This document shows, piece after piece, positions 17,867-26,252 of a stretch of 64,000 nucleotides of DNA. Source of the DNA: Burkholderia sp. BCC0506 (GTDB lineage: Bacteria; Pseudomonadota; Gammaproteobacteria; Burkholderiales; Burkholderiaceae); contig NZ_CADFEN010000013.1 of the NCBI RefSeq assembly GCF_902833145.1, positions 183,584 to 247,583 of the forward strand. The letters are read 5' to 3'. Made by a program: the position numbers and the translations under genes. Every line of letters starts with the position of its first letter. Position 1 is the first letter of the stretch. The notes beneath the pieces were generated by a model. That model searched no databases. It was not told the origin of the DNA and saw only the letters and a program-made list of their open reading frames with translations.

Positions 17867-18196
17867 ATGCTGAACTGGAACGAATACCGGAAGGAACTCT
17901 CGACCCGTATCGGCGACATCGCCAAGCTGTCGCCCGACACGCTGGCCGGCTACAAGGCGCTGTCCGGCGCGGGCGCCAAGACCGGCCATCTCGACGCGAA
18001 GACGCGCGAATTGATTGCGCTCGCGGTGGCCGTCACGACGCGCTGCGACGGCTGTATCGCCGTGCATACCGCCGAAGCGGCCAAGCATGGCGCGACCAAG
18101 GAGGAAGTGGCGGAAGCCCTCGGCGTCGCGATTGCGCTGAATGCGGGCGCGGCGCTCGTTTATTCGGCGCGTGTGATGGACGCGCTCGGCGACTGA
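17867..18196 (+). CDS. AhpD-like carboxymuconolactone decarboxylase-family protein
   Basis: The 109-residue protein carries the CMD-family core AVTTRCDGCIAVHTAEAAKHGAT with the redox CxxC and downstream His of AhpD-like proteins, and a C-terminal helix LNAGAALVYSARVMDAL. These proteins are small all-helical oligomers with peroxidase or disulfide-reductase activity. It is under likely control of the divergent AraC gene. The substrate is unknown. Confidence 0.88.
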   Translation: MLNWNEYRKELSTRIGDIAKLSPDTLAGYKALSGAGAKTGHLDAKTRELIALAVAVTTRCDGCIAVHTAEAAKHGATKEEVAEALGVAIALNAGAALVYSARVMDALGD

Positions 18197-18398
18197 GCCG
18201 GCGCGGTGCGGCACCTCTTCGTGCCGCACCGCACCGCACTGAACTGCTGCGCTGCGCGGCGCTTGGCCACGGAGTCGAGCGTCGCGCAGCGCGCGTATGC
18301 GGCCGCCACGTATGACGACGGTGGGCGACTCCCCCGGACGCGGCGACGCCGCAGAGTCGGCTACCATGCGCGAACGATACATCGTGAAGGAGCGCTCC

Positions 18399-19232
18399 AT
18401 GTGCCGCTGGCTCGCCTATACGGGTAATCCGATCCACCTGGAAACCGTGCTGTTCCGCGCGAAGCATTCGCTGATCGACCAGAGCCTGCATTCGGAGCTG
18501 GGCGCGACGACCACCAACGGCGACGGCTTCGGCATCGGCTGGTACGGTCATCCCGACGAACTCCCGTTCCGCTATCGCTCCGTGCATCCCGCGTGGAACG
18601 ACCGCAACCTGCGCGAAGCCGCGCGTGCGATCCGCTCGCGGATGTTCATCGCGCACATCCGCGCGGCGACCGACACGCCCGTGCAGGAAACCAACTGCCA
18701 CCCGTTCCGCCACGGCCGCTGGCTGTTCGCGCACAACGGGCTGATCCGCGATTTTCACAAGCTGCGCCGCGACCTGACGATGAAGGTCGATCCCGCGCTG
18801 TTCCCGACACTCGAAGGCTCGACCGATTCCGAACTGATGTTCCGCCTCGCGCTCACGTACGGCCTCGAGCAGGCGCCGCTGCCCGCGCTCGAACGAATGG
18901 TCGGTGTAGTCGAGGAAACCGCCGCGCGGCATCGCGTCGCCAACCCGCTCAACATGACGATCTGCGCGACCGACGGCGAACGGATCGTCGCGGTGCGCTA
19001 CTCGAGCGAACGGCAATCGCGCTCGCTGTTCCACAGCACGTCGTTCAAGCATCTGCACGAGTTGTATCCGCATAACCCGCGTATCGCCGAAGCCGGCGAC
19101 GATGCGTTCATGGTCGTGTCGGAGCCGCTCGTGGACCTGCGCGGTGCGTGGGAGGAAGTGCCCGAGGGGATGGCGATCGTCGCGCAGGGTGCCGATGTGC
19201 AGCAGCGGCCGTTCGGGCCGCGGCACAAATGA
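18399..19232 (+). CDS. YafJ-type class II glutamine amidotransferase
   Basis: The 277-residue protein begins M-CRWLAYTGNP, so Cys2 becomes the N-terminal nucleophile after Met removal. This fixes the ATG at 18399 rather than the in-frame ATG at 18366, and GAAGGAG lies just upstream. Other glutamine-binding elements are NGDGFGIGWYG, FIAHIRAATD and HNGLIRDF. The YafJ group is a stand-alone GATase-2 of uncertain acceptor substrate. A decayed second copy of its 3' half occurs 1.4 kb downstream at 20674-20910. Confidence 0.88.
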   Translation: MCRWLAYTGNPIHLETVLFRAKHSLIDQSLHSELGATTTNGDGFGIGWYGHPDELPFRYRSVHPAWNDRNLREAARAIRSRMFIAHIRAATDTPVQETNCHPFRHGRWLFAHNGLIRDFHKLRRDLTMKVDPALFPTLEGSTDSELMFRLALTYGLEQAPLPALERMVGVVEETAARHRVANPLNMTICATDGERIVAVRYSSERQSRSLFHSTSFKHLHELYPHNPRIAEAGDDAFMVVSEPLVDLRGAWEEVPEGMAIVAQGADVQQRPFGPRHK

Positions 19233-19947
19233 CATGCTGCACTCCTGAAGAAATCGCAGGCGTTCAGGTGACGAATACTTCAGCGCGATCAGACAATTGC
19301 GGCGGCGCTCCGGTTTTGAGGGGCCGGCGCCCGGTACTGTCGAAGCAATCGGAAGGGATACCGATCATCGCTCGACAAATATAATCGACCAACACGCGTC
19401 TGATAATTCCCTGTTCGATAATGAGCGACGGAATTGCATGACGAAAGCAGCCGCCGCGCGCACTCGCCTACGGCTTTCACTGAATCAAAAATTAATACTC
19501 TTGCGATTTTATGCTCGCCAGAAACCGGGGCGATAAACGATTCGCGTTCGACAAGATATGTGTCGAGAACTCCTGCAACACGTCGACGGGCAACCGCCGC
19601 CATTCTTCTAACGATTCCGGTGCAAGTTGTTCGCCCGCGGTTTCCCTCATGACGCCTGGGCTGATGGGGACATACCGAAACCTTGGCGGGGCGATGAAAC
19701 GGGGCCAAGATTCTACGCGTCCATTACCGTGGCGGCGACACGTGTTCATTTCGAATTATTACGACGAATCGGCAATCATTACCGGGCAGGTCGTGCTTGC
19801 ACAACGTCGTGCCGCGCGAAGGCGAACGCTTATTCCCGATTAAAATATTCAAGTTACAAATTTCGATAAGGCACGTTACAATTCGCCGACGGATGAATCC
19901 GCATCACAATAAAGTAGCGACGCAGTTACCGGCACATCGACTCCGAG
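19233..19947. other. Gene-free 715-bp region at the left border of the capsule locus
   Basis: The stretch is clearly less GC-rich than the preceding genes and contains only short frames with no recognisable product. It includes a good promoter for cysC near its end. It could hold decayed sequence from earlier recombination, but unlike the region after cysC I find no recognisable gene remnant here. Confidence 0.5.
19854..19882 (+). promoter_or_regulatory. Likely sigma-70 promoter of cysC
   Basis: TTACAA (19854-19859), a 17-bp spacer and TACAAT (19877-19882) form a good promoter. The expected start of transcription is near 19889, giving a leader of about 60 bases before the cysC ATG. Confidence 0.6.
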
Positions 19948-20544
19948 ATGACTCAAGATCTCCAAAACCTTCTTCCTGTCATGCTGACGGGTAATCAACC
20001 CGTGCTTTCCAGCATGAAGCAGGACCATGCCTTCGTGGTATGGCTCACCGGTGTCTCCGGTGCCGGCAAATCGACGCTCTCGAATCTACTGAAGGAACAA
20101 CTCGATGCGCGCGGCCTGCGGACTTTTCTGCTGGACGGCGACCAGCTTCGCGAAGGATTGAATCAGGACTTGGGTTTCAGCGACGCAGACCGCCACGAGA
20201 ATATTCGCCGGACGGCCGAGGTCGCGCGCCTGATGGTGGAGGCCGGGCTCGTCGTCATCGTCGCGCTGATCTCGCCGTTTCGGGAGGCACGCGCCAAGGC
20301 ACGCGCACGTTTTCCGCAGGGCATGTTCTTCGAAGTCTTTGTCGACGTTGCGCTGGATGTGGCGGAAGCGCGCGATCCCAAAGGGCTGTATGCGCTGGCA
20401 AGACAAGGAACCATTCGGCAGTTTACCGGCATCGAGTCGACCTACGAAAAGCCGGTATTGCCCGACGTGCACGTGCGCACCGGCGAAGCAAGCCCGCTGG
20501 AATGCGTTCACGCGATCATGCAGAAATTGCCATTGAACGGCTGA
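19948..20544 (+). CDS. cysC: Adenylylsulfate (APS) kinase
   Basis: The 198-residue enzyme phosphorylates APS to PAPS, the universal sulfate donor. It has the P-loop GVSGAGKS at residues 35-42, DGDQLREGLNQDLGFS, RTAEVARLMVEAG and the SPFREARAKAR loop, all typical of CysC. It is alone: no cysDN, cysH or assimilation genes are adjacent, and the next gene is a sulfotransferase. That context suggests PAPS supply for sulfation of the surface glycan rather than for cysteine synthesis. The start at 19948 is uncertain; an ATG at 19981 is also possible, since neither has a strong ribosome site. Confidence 0.9.
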   Translation: MTQDLQNLLPVMLTGNQPVLSSMKQDHAFVVWLTGVSGAGKSTLSNLLKEQLDARGLRTFLLDGDQLREGLNQDLGFSDADRHENIRRTAEVARLMVEAGLVVIVALISPFREARAKARARFPQGMFFEVFVDVALDVAEARDPKGLYALARQGTIRQFTGIESTYEKPVLPDVHVRTGEASPLECVHAIMQKLPLNG

Positions 20545-20673
20545 TATTCGCACAATCACCGGCTCGTCTGCGCCTCGACAACCCTGTCTTTTTCGACGCG
20601 CTATTTATTCCACAGTCTCCAGCGTGTCGCGAAAAGCACGCTGAACATGCCTGTGCCACGCTGACGCTCATCC

Positions 20674-20910
20674 TTCGGCTCGAACTGAGGTTCCGCGTCG
20701 CACAAACGGACGTAGCTTGAGCTAGTGCCGCGCTGCCAGCGCCTGATCTGCACGGCTGAGGGCAATGAATCGTCGCAGTACACTACTCGAGCGAAGGGCA
20801 AGCACGCTCGTTGTTGCACCGTACCTCGTTCAAGCACCTACTGGGACTGTGTCCGCATAAGTCCCAACCCCGGTCGCAGGTGCGCCAGCGCATTTCATCG
20901 CTGCTGGCCG
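20674..20910 (+). pseudogene. Decayed duplicate of the 3' half of the glutamine amidotransferase gene
   Basis: The translation IVAVHYSSEGQARSLLHRTS-FKHL from about 20770 matches IVAVRYSSERQSRSLFHSTS-FKHL of the intact gene at 18399-19232. Upstream, CTCGAACTGAGGTTCCGC and GATCTGCACGGCTGAGGGC also align with it, separated by internal deletions and a 1-base frameshift near 20768. Orientation is the same as the intact gene. It has no intact frame and is a remnant. Both copies flank cysC, marking a duplication or recombination scar at the border of the capsule locus. Confidence 0.8.
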
Positions 20911-20963
20911 CCGACTCGCGGCAGTTAGAGTTGCCCGATTCGACGACCAAAGGGGCTCAAATT

Positions 20964-22979
20964 CTACAGAGGTTCAATCCGAAGCGTATCAATACGCATT
21001 TCCGCTTGTGCGGCGACCCACACCCGAATCTCGAGATCACTGACCGCCTCAACAAGATCAAATGTGCAGTCAGAAATCGCTCCCGCCCCCGTCGTCGAGA
21101 TTAAGTCTTGTCGCGCTAACACCTGCATCCCTCGATCGGAGCAGACATCCAGCCATATCTCGCCACTTTCCGGTGATCGGAGCCAGCCTTCGAGACGCAC
21201 ATAATAACGCCCAGGCGACAATGCCGCGTATGGCCCATAGATCAGAAACCCTTCGCGTCCTGTGCTTGCGATTGCGCCATTCTCGCGTCGGCCGACATGA
21301 GACGACAATCTAATATCTGCCCCCCGATATACACGCTTGGCATTCCACTCCATCACATCAAGCTCTAGCGTCAATGGCTCGAAACCTCGTTCGTTGAACC
21401 AACAATTTCCATCTTGGGTTGGAACCAGTACCAGTCGATAGCGCCCGTTCTCGCTCGGTGCAACAATGCGCATCTTGACGGTAGACGTAGTGCCTGCCGC
21501 CACACTTCGCTCCGGCAATGCGGTACGCCCACCGTCGAACACGACGTTCCGCCCCATATCGTCGAACCAGTGATACGAAAGAAATATCGGATTGATCTGC
21601 GTACTGGTCCACGTTTGATCAGATTCGTTACATAACGACAGCTCCAGTTCGAAACTTTCGCCGACATTCAACTCACCAAGCACCCCGTTGCTAATCAAGC
21701 GTCCGGCGGCATCGATCACTAACCCAGGGGTGACATCGCTTGTGCGCAGGCAATCGAAATCGGTAGGAATACATACATAACCATTGCTCGGCATCAGTCG
21801 CGGCACACTCACACTAAACGACACCAGCGCCTCGTATCGAGCGAGCTCGATCGTCCGCCTCGTCCGGCACGTCGCAAACGAGAATCCTGCAGTGTATTGG
21901 CCCTCCGGGAGATTCGCCGCCACGTAATATCGCGTGCAGTAGGTACCACTCGATACATCTATCAGGCGTCGATTTAGGAGCGCGTTGCTCGTACTGAACG
22001 CCACGCGACCATCTTCGTCACAAATATCAATACGGATATCCAGTTCCGAGATATCAACATTCATCGAGAATGCGAGATTGAAGCGAACGATCTGTCCTTG
22101 CAAGTACGTATCGCCCCCCTCAATTTCAGCAAACAGCAGCGAAATTTCCGAGGAAGCAAACACAAGATTACCGACACGCTCGTACGGCTTCCATCCCGAC
22201 CGCTCGGCCACCAGCACCGACTTATAACTGCGACATTCTAACTTCCAACGCTCCTGCAATATTCGATAGAACTCCAGATCAAGTTCATTCAAATTTTTCA
22301 AGTGCGTCCGAAACTCCTCCGAAATCCGCTCAACATTGGGTCTCGTGAGCGTGACATTCACTTTTTCCAAGCGCGCAGGAGGAGGCACCTCAATTAATGC
22401 GGCGAACGCCGACAGAAATGCAGGCATGTCTTCGAAGAGCCCCCAAACATCGTATTGCTCAATGCCATTCAGTGCTGCACGAATCTTTTCATCGTCGGTG
22501 CGTGACACTGCTCCCGAGACCCGGCAGAAATGCTCGACATACGGATTGGCAATGTTGGCGAGGCACAGATCCCAATCGAGCGGAGCACCTGCAACACCGA
22601 AGACACGCCCGCCCTGGTCGTCTCCCTCGCATGCGATGAAGTGTTCAACCTGCTCCCAAAGTCCCGGCAGTTGCCCCACTTCATGGTTTTTCACCACGAA
22701 AAACAGCCATGAAAGAGCTCGGTCGATCGGCTCTCTCAAGCACGTGGCGTAACGATATCGCGGATCAAGACCGTTCCCTTCAAATTCGATATGTGCAGAA
22801 ATAACTGAATATTCACCGCCATATCTGCGAATCAGATCTCGATGTCGTCCGATCAAATTAGGCGTAACACTGCCCCCTCCCAACTCCTTGCTTAGCCATG
22901 CATTGACAGCCTGCCCGGCGGTCTTCGGCAAATGATCAAAAATGATTCGACCGGAGAAAATCTGCGACCGCCTGCTCAT
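20964..22979 (-). CDS. Modular sulfotransferase with C-terminal beta-sandwich domains
   Basis: The 671-residue protein begins with a PAPS-dependent sulfotransferase domain (about 1-255): 5'-phosphosulfate loop DHLPKTAGQAVNAWL at residues 15-29 and 3'-phosphate site ATCLREPIDRALSWLFF at 78-94, as in carbohydrate 2-O-sulfotransferases. Next is a beta-rich domain (about 275-392) resembling the Wzt C-terminal carbohydrate-binding domain (QGQIVRFNLAFSMNVDISEL). A third domain (about 435-545) has NESDQTW and FLSYHWFDDMGRNVVFDGGR. A final module (about 549-671) has GFLIYGPYAALSPGRYYVRL and also ends the glycosyltransferase at 44937-46616. The ATG at 22979 has AAGGGG upstream. With cysC it predicts sulfation of the capsule. 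GC content is visibly lower than in the neighbouring wcb genes. Confidence 0.82.
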   Translation of the reverse strand: MSRRSQIFSGRIIFDHLPKTAGQAVNAWLSKELGGGSVTPNLIGRHRDLIRRYGGEYSVISAHIEFEGNGLDPRYRYATCLREPIDRALSWLFFVVKNHEVGQLPGLWEQVEHFIACEGDDQGGRVFGVAGAPLDWDLCLANIANPYVEHFCRVSGAVSRTDDEKIRAALNGIEQYDVWGLFEDMPAFLSAFAALIEVPPPARLEKVNVTLTRPNVERISEEFRTHLKNLNELDLEFYRILQERWKLECRSYKSVLVAERSGWKPYERVGNLVFASSEISLLFAEIEGGDTYLQGQIVRFNLAFSMNVDISELDIRIDICDEDGRVAFSTSNALLNRRLIDVSSGTYCTRYYVAANLPEGQYTAGFSFATCRTRRTIELARYEALVSFSVSVPRLMPSNGYVCIPTDFDCLRTSDVTPGLVIDAAGRLISNGVLGELNVGESFELELSLCNESDQTWTSTQINPIFLSYHWFDDMGRNVVFDGGRTALPERSVAAGTTSTVKMRIVAPSENGRYRLVLVPTQDGNCWFNERGFEPLTLELDVMEWNAKRVYRGADIRLSSHVGRRENGAIASTGREGFLIYGPYAALSPGRYYVRLEGWLRSPESGEIWLDVCSDRGMQVLARQDLISTTGAGAISDCTFDLVEAVSDLEIRVWVAAQAEMRIDTLRIEPL

Positions 22980-23228
22980 ACTTCGATGCCCCTTACTCAA
23001 TTATTTATTTGATCCGAACGACCAAGCGGCAAGATCTCCTCCTATGGAGCTCGTTATACTGAGCATTGGCTAGACCGCCCGTTCGACCATACGTGTCACG
23101 AAAAAGCAATTTTATTACAAATCGAATGACTGATGTAAGGAAATCAATTCCTACTTGGACAGCGGGCGCGAAATCATTCGAATCAAATCCAAATTATCCA
23201 GATGAATGACAAGGTTTAAATAGCCACT

Positions 23229-23939
23229 TCAACCTGCTACGCGGCTTCTGTCATCTCCATCCTTCCGAACAAGCCGCATCCGTACTGATGCAAGTTCGAC
23301 CGGCAACCGCTGCGATCGAGCATACGAGCGGGACATCTCGACAAATCCCAGCCTTTCATAGAGGGTTCGCGCCCCTGTGTTACTGACCAGTACGTCCAAT
23401 ACCACGTCCCGGTCTTCTGTAGCAGCAAATACTCCACTCCTCAGTGCATGCTCGAAAAGTAAACTGAACACCCCCATCCCTCGCATGCACTCGTCGGTGG
23501 CGCAATGTGCGATCAGGGTCTGCCTCCGTTTCGGCGACGGCAGTTCACTTTCAAGCACCAAACCTCGCAACAATGCCCTGATCGTGCGCGACGGACCGAA
23601 GAAGGCAAGCAGCATCCAGACCACGTGAAAATCATCAAAACCGGTCACTCGGCCGTCGTGCGAAGCCATTACCGCACATACCGTACCGTCCAACGTTACC
23701 GCGACCCGGTGGCGTCGCCATGAAAAGCGTCCGAATCTAGAGGCGAACGCGTACTTCAAAAATGCAATACATTGATCGGGGGTCGCGCCGAGAAAAAATC
23801 CAAACTCCCGCGTTCCCGACGCGAAAATAAGTGGTGCGCAAGCGTAAGCGTCACCCTCCGTAGCCCGACGAAATCTCAGGCTCGTCTTAAGATGTCTCGG
23901 ACCAGGATTGTTCCGCTTGTCGACCGTGCATTGGCTCAC
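23229..23939 (-). CDS. GNAT-family N-acyltransferase at the end of the wcb operon
   Basis: The 236-residue protein has GNAT acyl-CoA binding motif A (CMRGMGVFSLLFEHAL) and motif B (NTGARTLYERLGFVEM) in its C-terminal half. The GTG start overlaps the wcbT stop as GTGA, so its translation is coupled to the oxoamine synthase. GNAT enzymes transfer acyl groups to amines. In this context the free amine made by WcbT is an attractive acceptor, which is inference. The N-terminal 100 residues (SGTREFGFFLGATPDQCIAF) are not family-diagnostic. Confidence 0.78.
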   Translation of the reverse strand: MSQCTVDKRNNPGPRHLKTSLRFRRATEGDAYACAPLIFASGTREFGFFLGATPDQCIAFLKYAFASRFGRFSWRRHRVAVTLDGTVCAVMASHDGRVTGFDDFHVVWMLLAFFGPSRTIRALLRGLVLESELPSPKRRQTLIAHCATDECMRGMGVFSLLFEHALRSGVFAATEDRDVVLDVLVSNTGARTLYERLGFVEMSRSYARSQRLPVELASVRMRLVRKDGDDRSRVAG

Positions 23940-25270
23940 GAGCGCCCCAACTGGTTCATAAGCCGACCGAGGACAGCCACCGCCCGGCTGATCTGCTCCG
24001 GCTCATGCGTCGAGCAGATGAAGAAGCGCAGGCGCGCAGCCTTCTCCTCGACGGCCGGATAGAAAATCGGCTGCACGTTGATCCCTTCGTCGAACATCGC
24101 ATTCGCCCACTGGGCCGCCTTCAGCGAACTGCCCGTGATCACCGGCACGACCGCGTAGCCTGCGCTCGTGCCCGTATTCAGCCCGGCGGCACGCGCCTCG
24201 GTCAGGAACTGCCGCCCGCGCGCCTGCAGTCGCGCGACGCGCTCCGGCTCGGCCTGCAGGCGTTCGAGCGCGGCCAGCGACGCTTCGGCGAGCGTCGGCG
24301 CGAGCCCGACGCTGTACAGGAAACCCGGCGCCAGATGGCGCAGCATGTCGACGAGCGGCTGGCAGCCGGCGATGAACCCGCCGCAGCCGGCCAGCGTCTT
24401 GCTCATCGTGCCCATCCACATGTCGACCTGATCGGGCGCGACGCCGCAATGCTCGCGGATGCCCCGGCCAGTCGCGCCGAGCACGCCGAGCGAGTGCGCC
24501 TCGTCAACGAGCAGGAACGCCCCGTGGCGCGTCTTCACGTCGACGAAGCGCTGCAGGTCGGGGAAATCGCCGTCCATGCTGTACAGCCCTTCGATCGCGA
24601 TCAGCACGTGCCGGTATTCGCGGCGCACGCGCGACAGCAGCTCGTCGAGCGCCTGCCAGTCGTTGTGCGCGAAGCTCAGCCGCTTCGCGCCGCTCAACTG
24701 CGCGCCCTGCACGATGCTGTTGTGCGCGAGCGCATCGTGGACCACCAGATCGCCGGGGCCGAACAGCGCGCCGATCACGGTCACGTTGGTCGCATGGCCG
24801 CTCACGAACGCGACACAGTCGTCGGTCTCGTAGAACGCGGCCAGCGCGCGCTCGAGCGCGCGCTGCACCGGGCGCTCGCCCGCGACCATCCGGCTGGCCG
24901 AGGCCGACGTGCCGTAGCGGTCGATCGCGGCCTTCGCGCGCGCGGACACGGCCGGATCGCCGGCCAGGCCGAGGTAGTTGTAGTTGGCGAAGTTCAGGTA
25001 TTCGCGGCCGCCGATCTGCGTGGTCGCACCGGCGACGCCGTCGTGCACGCGGAAAAACGGCGAGTCGACCTGCAGCTTTTCGCCCATCTCGCGCATGATC
25101 CGGACTTGCTGATACTGCGGCATCGATTCGAAGCGGCTGCGCGCCGACGCGGCCTGCGCAGCCGGCGTGCCGGGCACACCGGGCGCCGCCGCGGCGTCGG
25201 TCGCGCGCTCCAGTTGCCGTTTCAGCGCTTTCGCCGCCAGTTGCTGGCGAAGATGCTCTCCCAGTGCCAT
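23936..25270 (-). CDS. wcbT: Alpha-oxoamine synthase (class II aminotransferase fold), WcbT-like
   Basis: The 444-residue PLP enzyme belongs to the AONS/KBL/ALAS/SPT family. The PLP lysine is K291 in GTMSKTLAGCGGF, DEAHS lies at 256-260, and NYLGLAGDP at 98-106. These enzymes condense an acyl thioester with an amino acid, with decarboxylation. The protein is longer than BioF by an N-terminal extension of about 50 residues. It lies downstream of a polyketide synthase that lacks a thioesterase, so it is a candidate to release the polyketide or fatty chain as an amino-ketone. In Burkholderia capsule loci this position is called wcbT. The ATG at 25270 is used; upstream codons do not match the family. 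Confidence 0.85.
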   Translation of the reverse strand: MALGEHLRQQLAAKALKRQLERATDAAAAPGVPGTPAAQAASARSRFESMPQYQQVRIMREMGEKLQVDSPFFRVHDGVAGATTQIGGREYLNFANYNYLGLAGDPAVSARAKAAIDRYGTSASASRMVAGERPVQRALERALAAFYETDDCVAFVSGHATNVTVIGALFGPGDLVVHDALAHNSIVQGAQLSGAKRLSFAHNDWQALDELLSRVRREYRHVLIAIEGLYSMDGDFPDLQRFVDVKTRHGAFLLVDEAHSLGVLGATGRGIREHCGVAPDQVDMWMGTMSKTLAGCGGFIAGCQPLVDMLRHLAPGFLYSVGLAPTLAEASLAALERLQAEPERVARLQARGRQFLTEARAAGLNTGTSAGYAVVPVITGSSLKAAQWANAMFDEGINVQPIFYPAVEEKAARLRFFICSTHEPEQISRAVAVLGRLMNQLGRS

Positions 25271-25334
25271 TGCTTCCTTCGCTGTATCTCGAAAAGGCGC
25301 TATGTTACGCCGCGTATTTTTGAAAAGCGTGGTG

Positions 25335-26252
25335 TCACGCGTCAGAAAACTCGGCCCACTGCCACGCATCCGGCGCAGCCAGCAACGCATCGACCAGCCG
25401 GAAATTCATCTCGTGGCTCGGCCGCAGCGCGCTCACGCGCGCGAGCAGCGGCGCGCCGGCCAGGGCAAGATCGCCGACCAGGTCGAGCACGCGGTGCCGG
25501 ACGAATTCCTCCGGCAGCCGCATCCCGCCCAGCACGCGATTGCCGACGATCGACGCGGTGCACGACGGCCGGGCGCCGCGCAGGATCGGCACGCCGCGCA
25601 GATAGCCGGCGACGATCGCCGGCACGGCCCACTTCACGCGCCCGTACGAGCGCGACGGCGCGATGTCGGTCGCGAATGCGGCCGGCGTCAGCGCGCCGTC
25701 CCAGTGCATGTCGCCGAAGCCGCGCAGGTCGTTGCGCACGCTCAGCTCATAACGCGGCGCCGGCTCGATCCGCATCTCGCGCCGCTGGTCGCCGTCGCCG
25801 TCCGTGACGACGAGCGGCCGCAGCACGCGGATGAAGCGCTTCGGCGCATCGAGCGCGACGCGGCCGCACGCGCGAATCGCGTCCACCCACGGCGTCGCGC
25901 TGCCGTCGAGAATCGGTACCTCTTCCGCATCGAGCTCGACGATCGCATGATCGATCTCGCACGCGAGGAGCGATGCGAGCAGATGCTCGACCGTGCGCAC
26001 GCCGACGCCGTCGGCATTGCGCAGCATCGTGCAGAGCGGCTGCGCGCGGCGCAGCGCGGGATCGACCGGTAGCGTCGCGAGCGTGCGCCCCTGCTCGACC
26101 CGGCGGAACACGATGCCCGTCACGCCGTCTTCCGGACACGCGGGCAGAATCCGCACGCCCACCCGGCGCCCCGTGTGCAAGCCATGTCCGTCGATCGTCA
26201 GCGGGCGCGCGAGCGTGCCCTGGCGCGTCGCCCAGCCGGCCGGTGCGCTCAT
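25335..26252 (-). CDS. wcbS: LpxC-family deacetylase paralogue, WcbS-like
   Basis: The 305-residue protein has the length of LpxC and keeps the catalytic set: Glu89-His90 in VEHLLAS, zinc ligands His253 and Asp257 in HRVLDLVGDLALAG, and His280 in SHEMNFRLVDAL. LDGSATPW at 115-122 is also conserved. LpxC removes acetate from UDP-3-O-acyl-GlcNAc in lipid A synthesis, and this is likely a second, specialised copy, since it is translationally coupled (ATGA) to the wcbR polyketide synthase. The N-acyl substrate is unknown; it may deacetylate a lipid or sugar precursor of the capsule anchor. wcbT starts 64 bases downstream. Confidence 0.85.
   Translation of the reverse strand: MSAPAGWATRQGTLARPLTIDGHGLHTGRRVGVRILPACPEDGVTGIVFRRVEQGRTLATLPVDPALRRAQPLCTMLRNADGVGVRTVEHLLASLLACEIDHAIVELDAEEVPILDGSATPWVDAIRACGRVALDAPKRFIRVLRPLVVTDGDGDQRREMRIEPAPRYELSVRNDLRGFGDMHWDGALTPAAFATDIAPSRSYGRVKWAVPAIVAGYLRGVPILRGARPSCTASIVGNRVLGGMRLPEEFVRHRVLDLVGDLALAGAPLLARVSALRPSHEMNFRLVDALLAAPDAWQWAEFSDA

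Noticed and set aside
18300-18398. Upstream in-frame start codons for the glutamine amidotransferase
   Set aside because: The catalytic cysteine must be residue 2, which requires the ATG at 18399.
19233-19947. Short frames in the low-GC region before cysC as small genes
   Set aside because: None has a ribosome site with a recognisable product, and they overlap each other in several frames.
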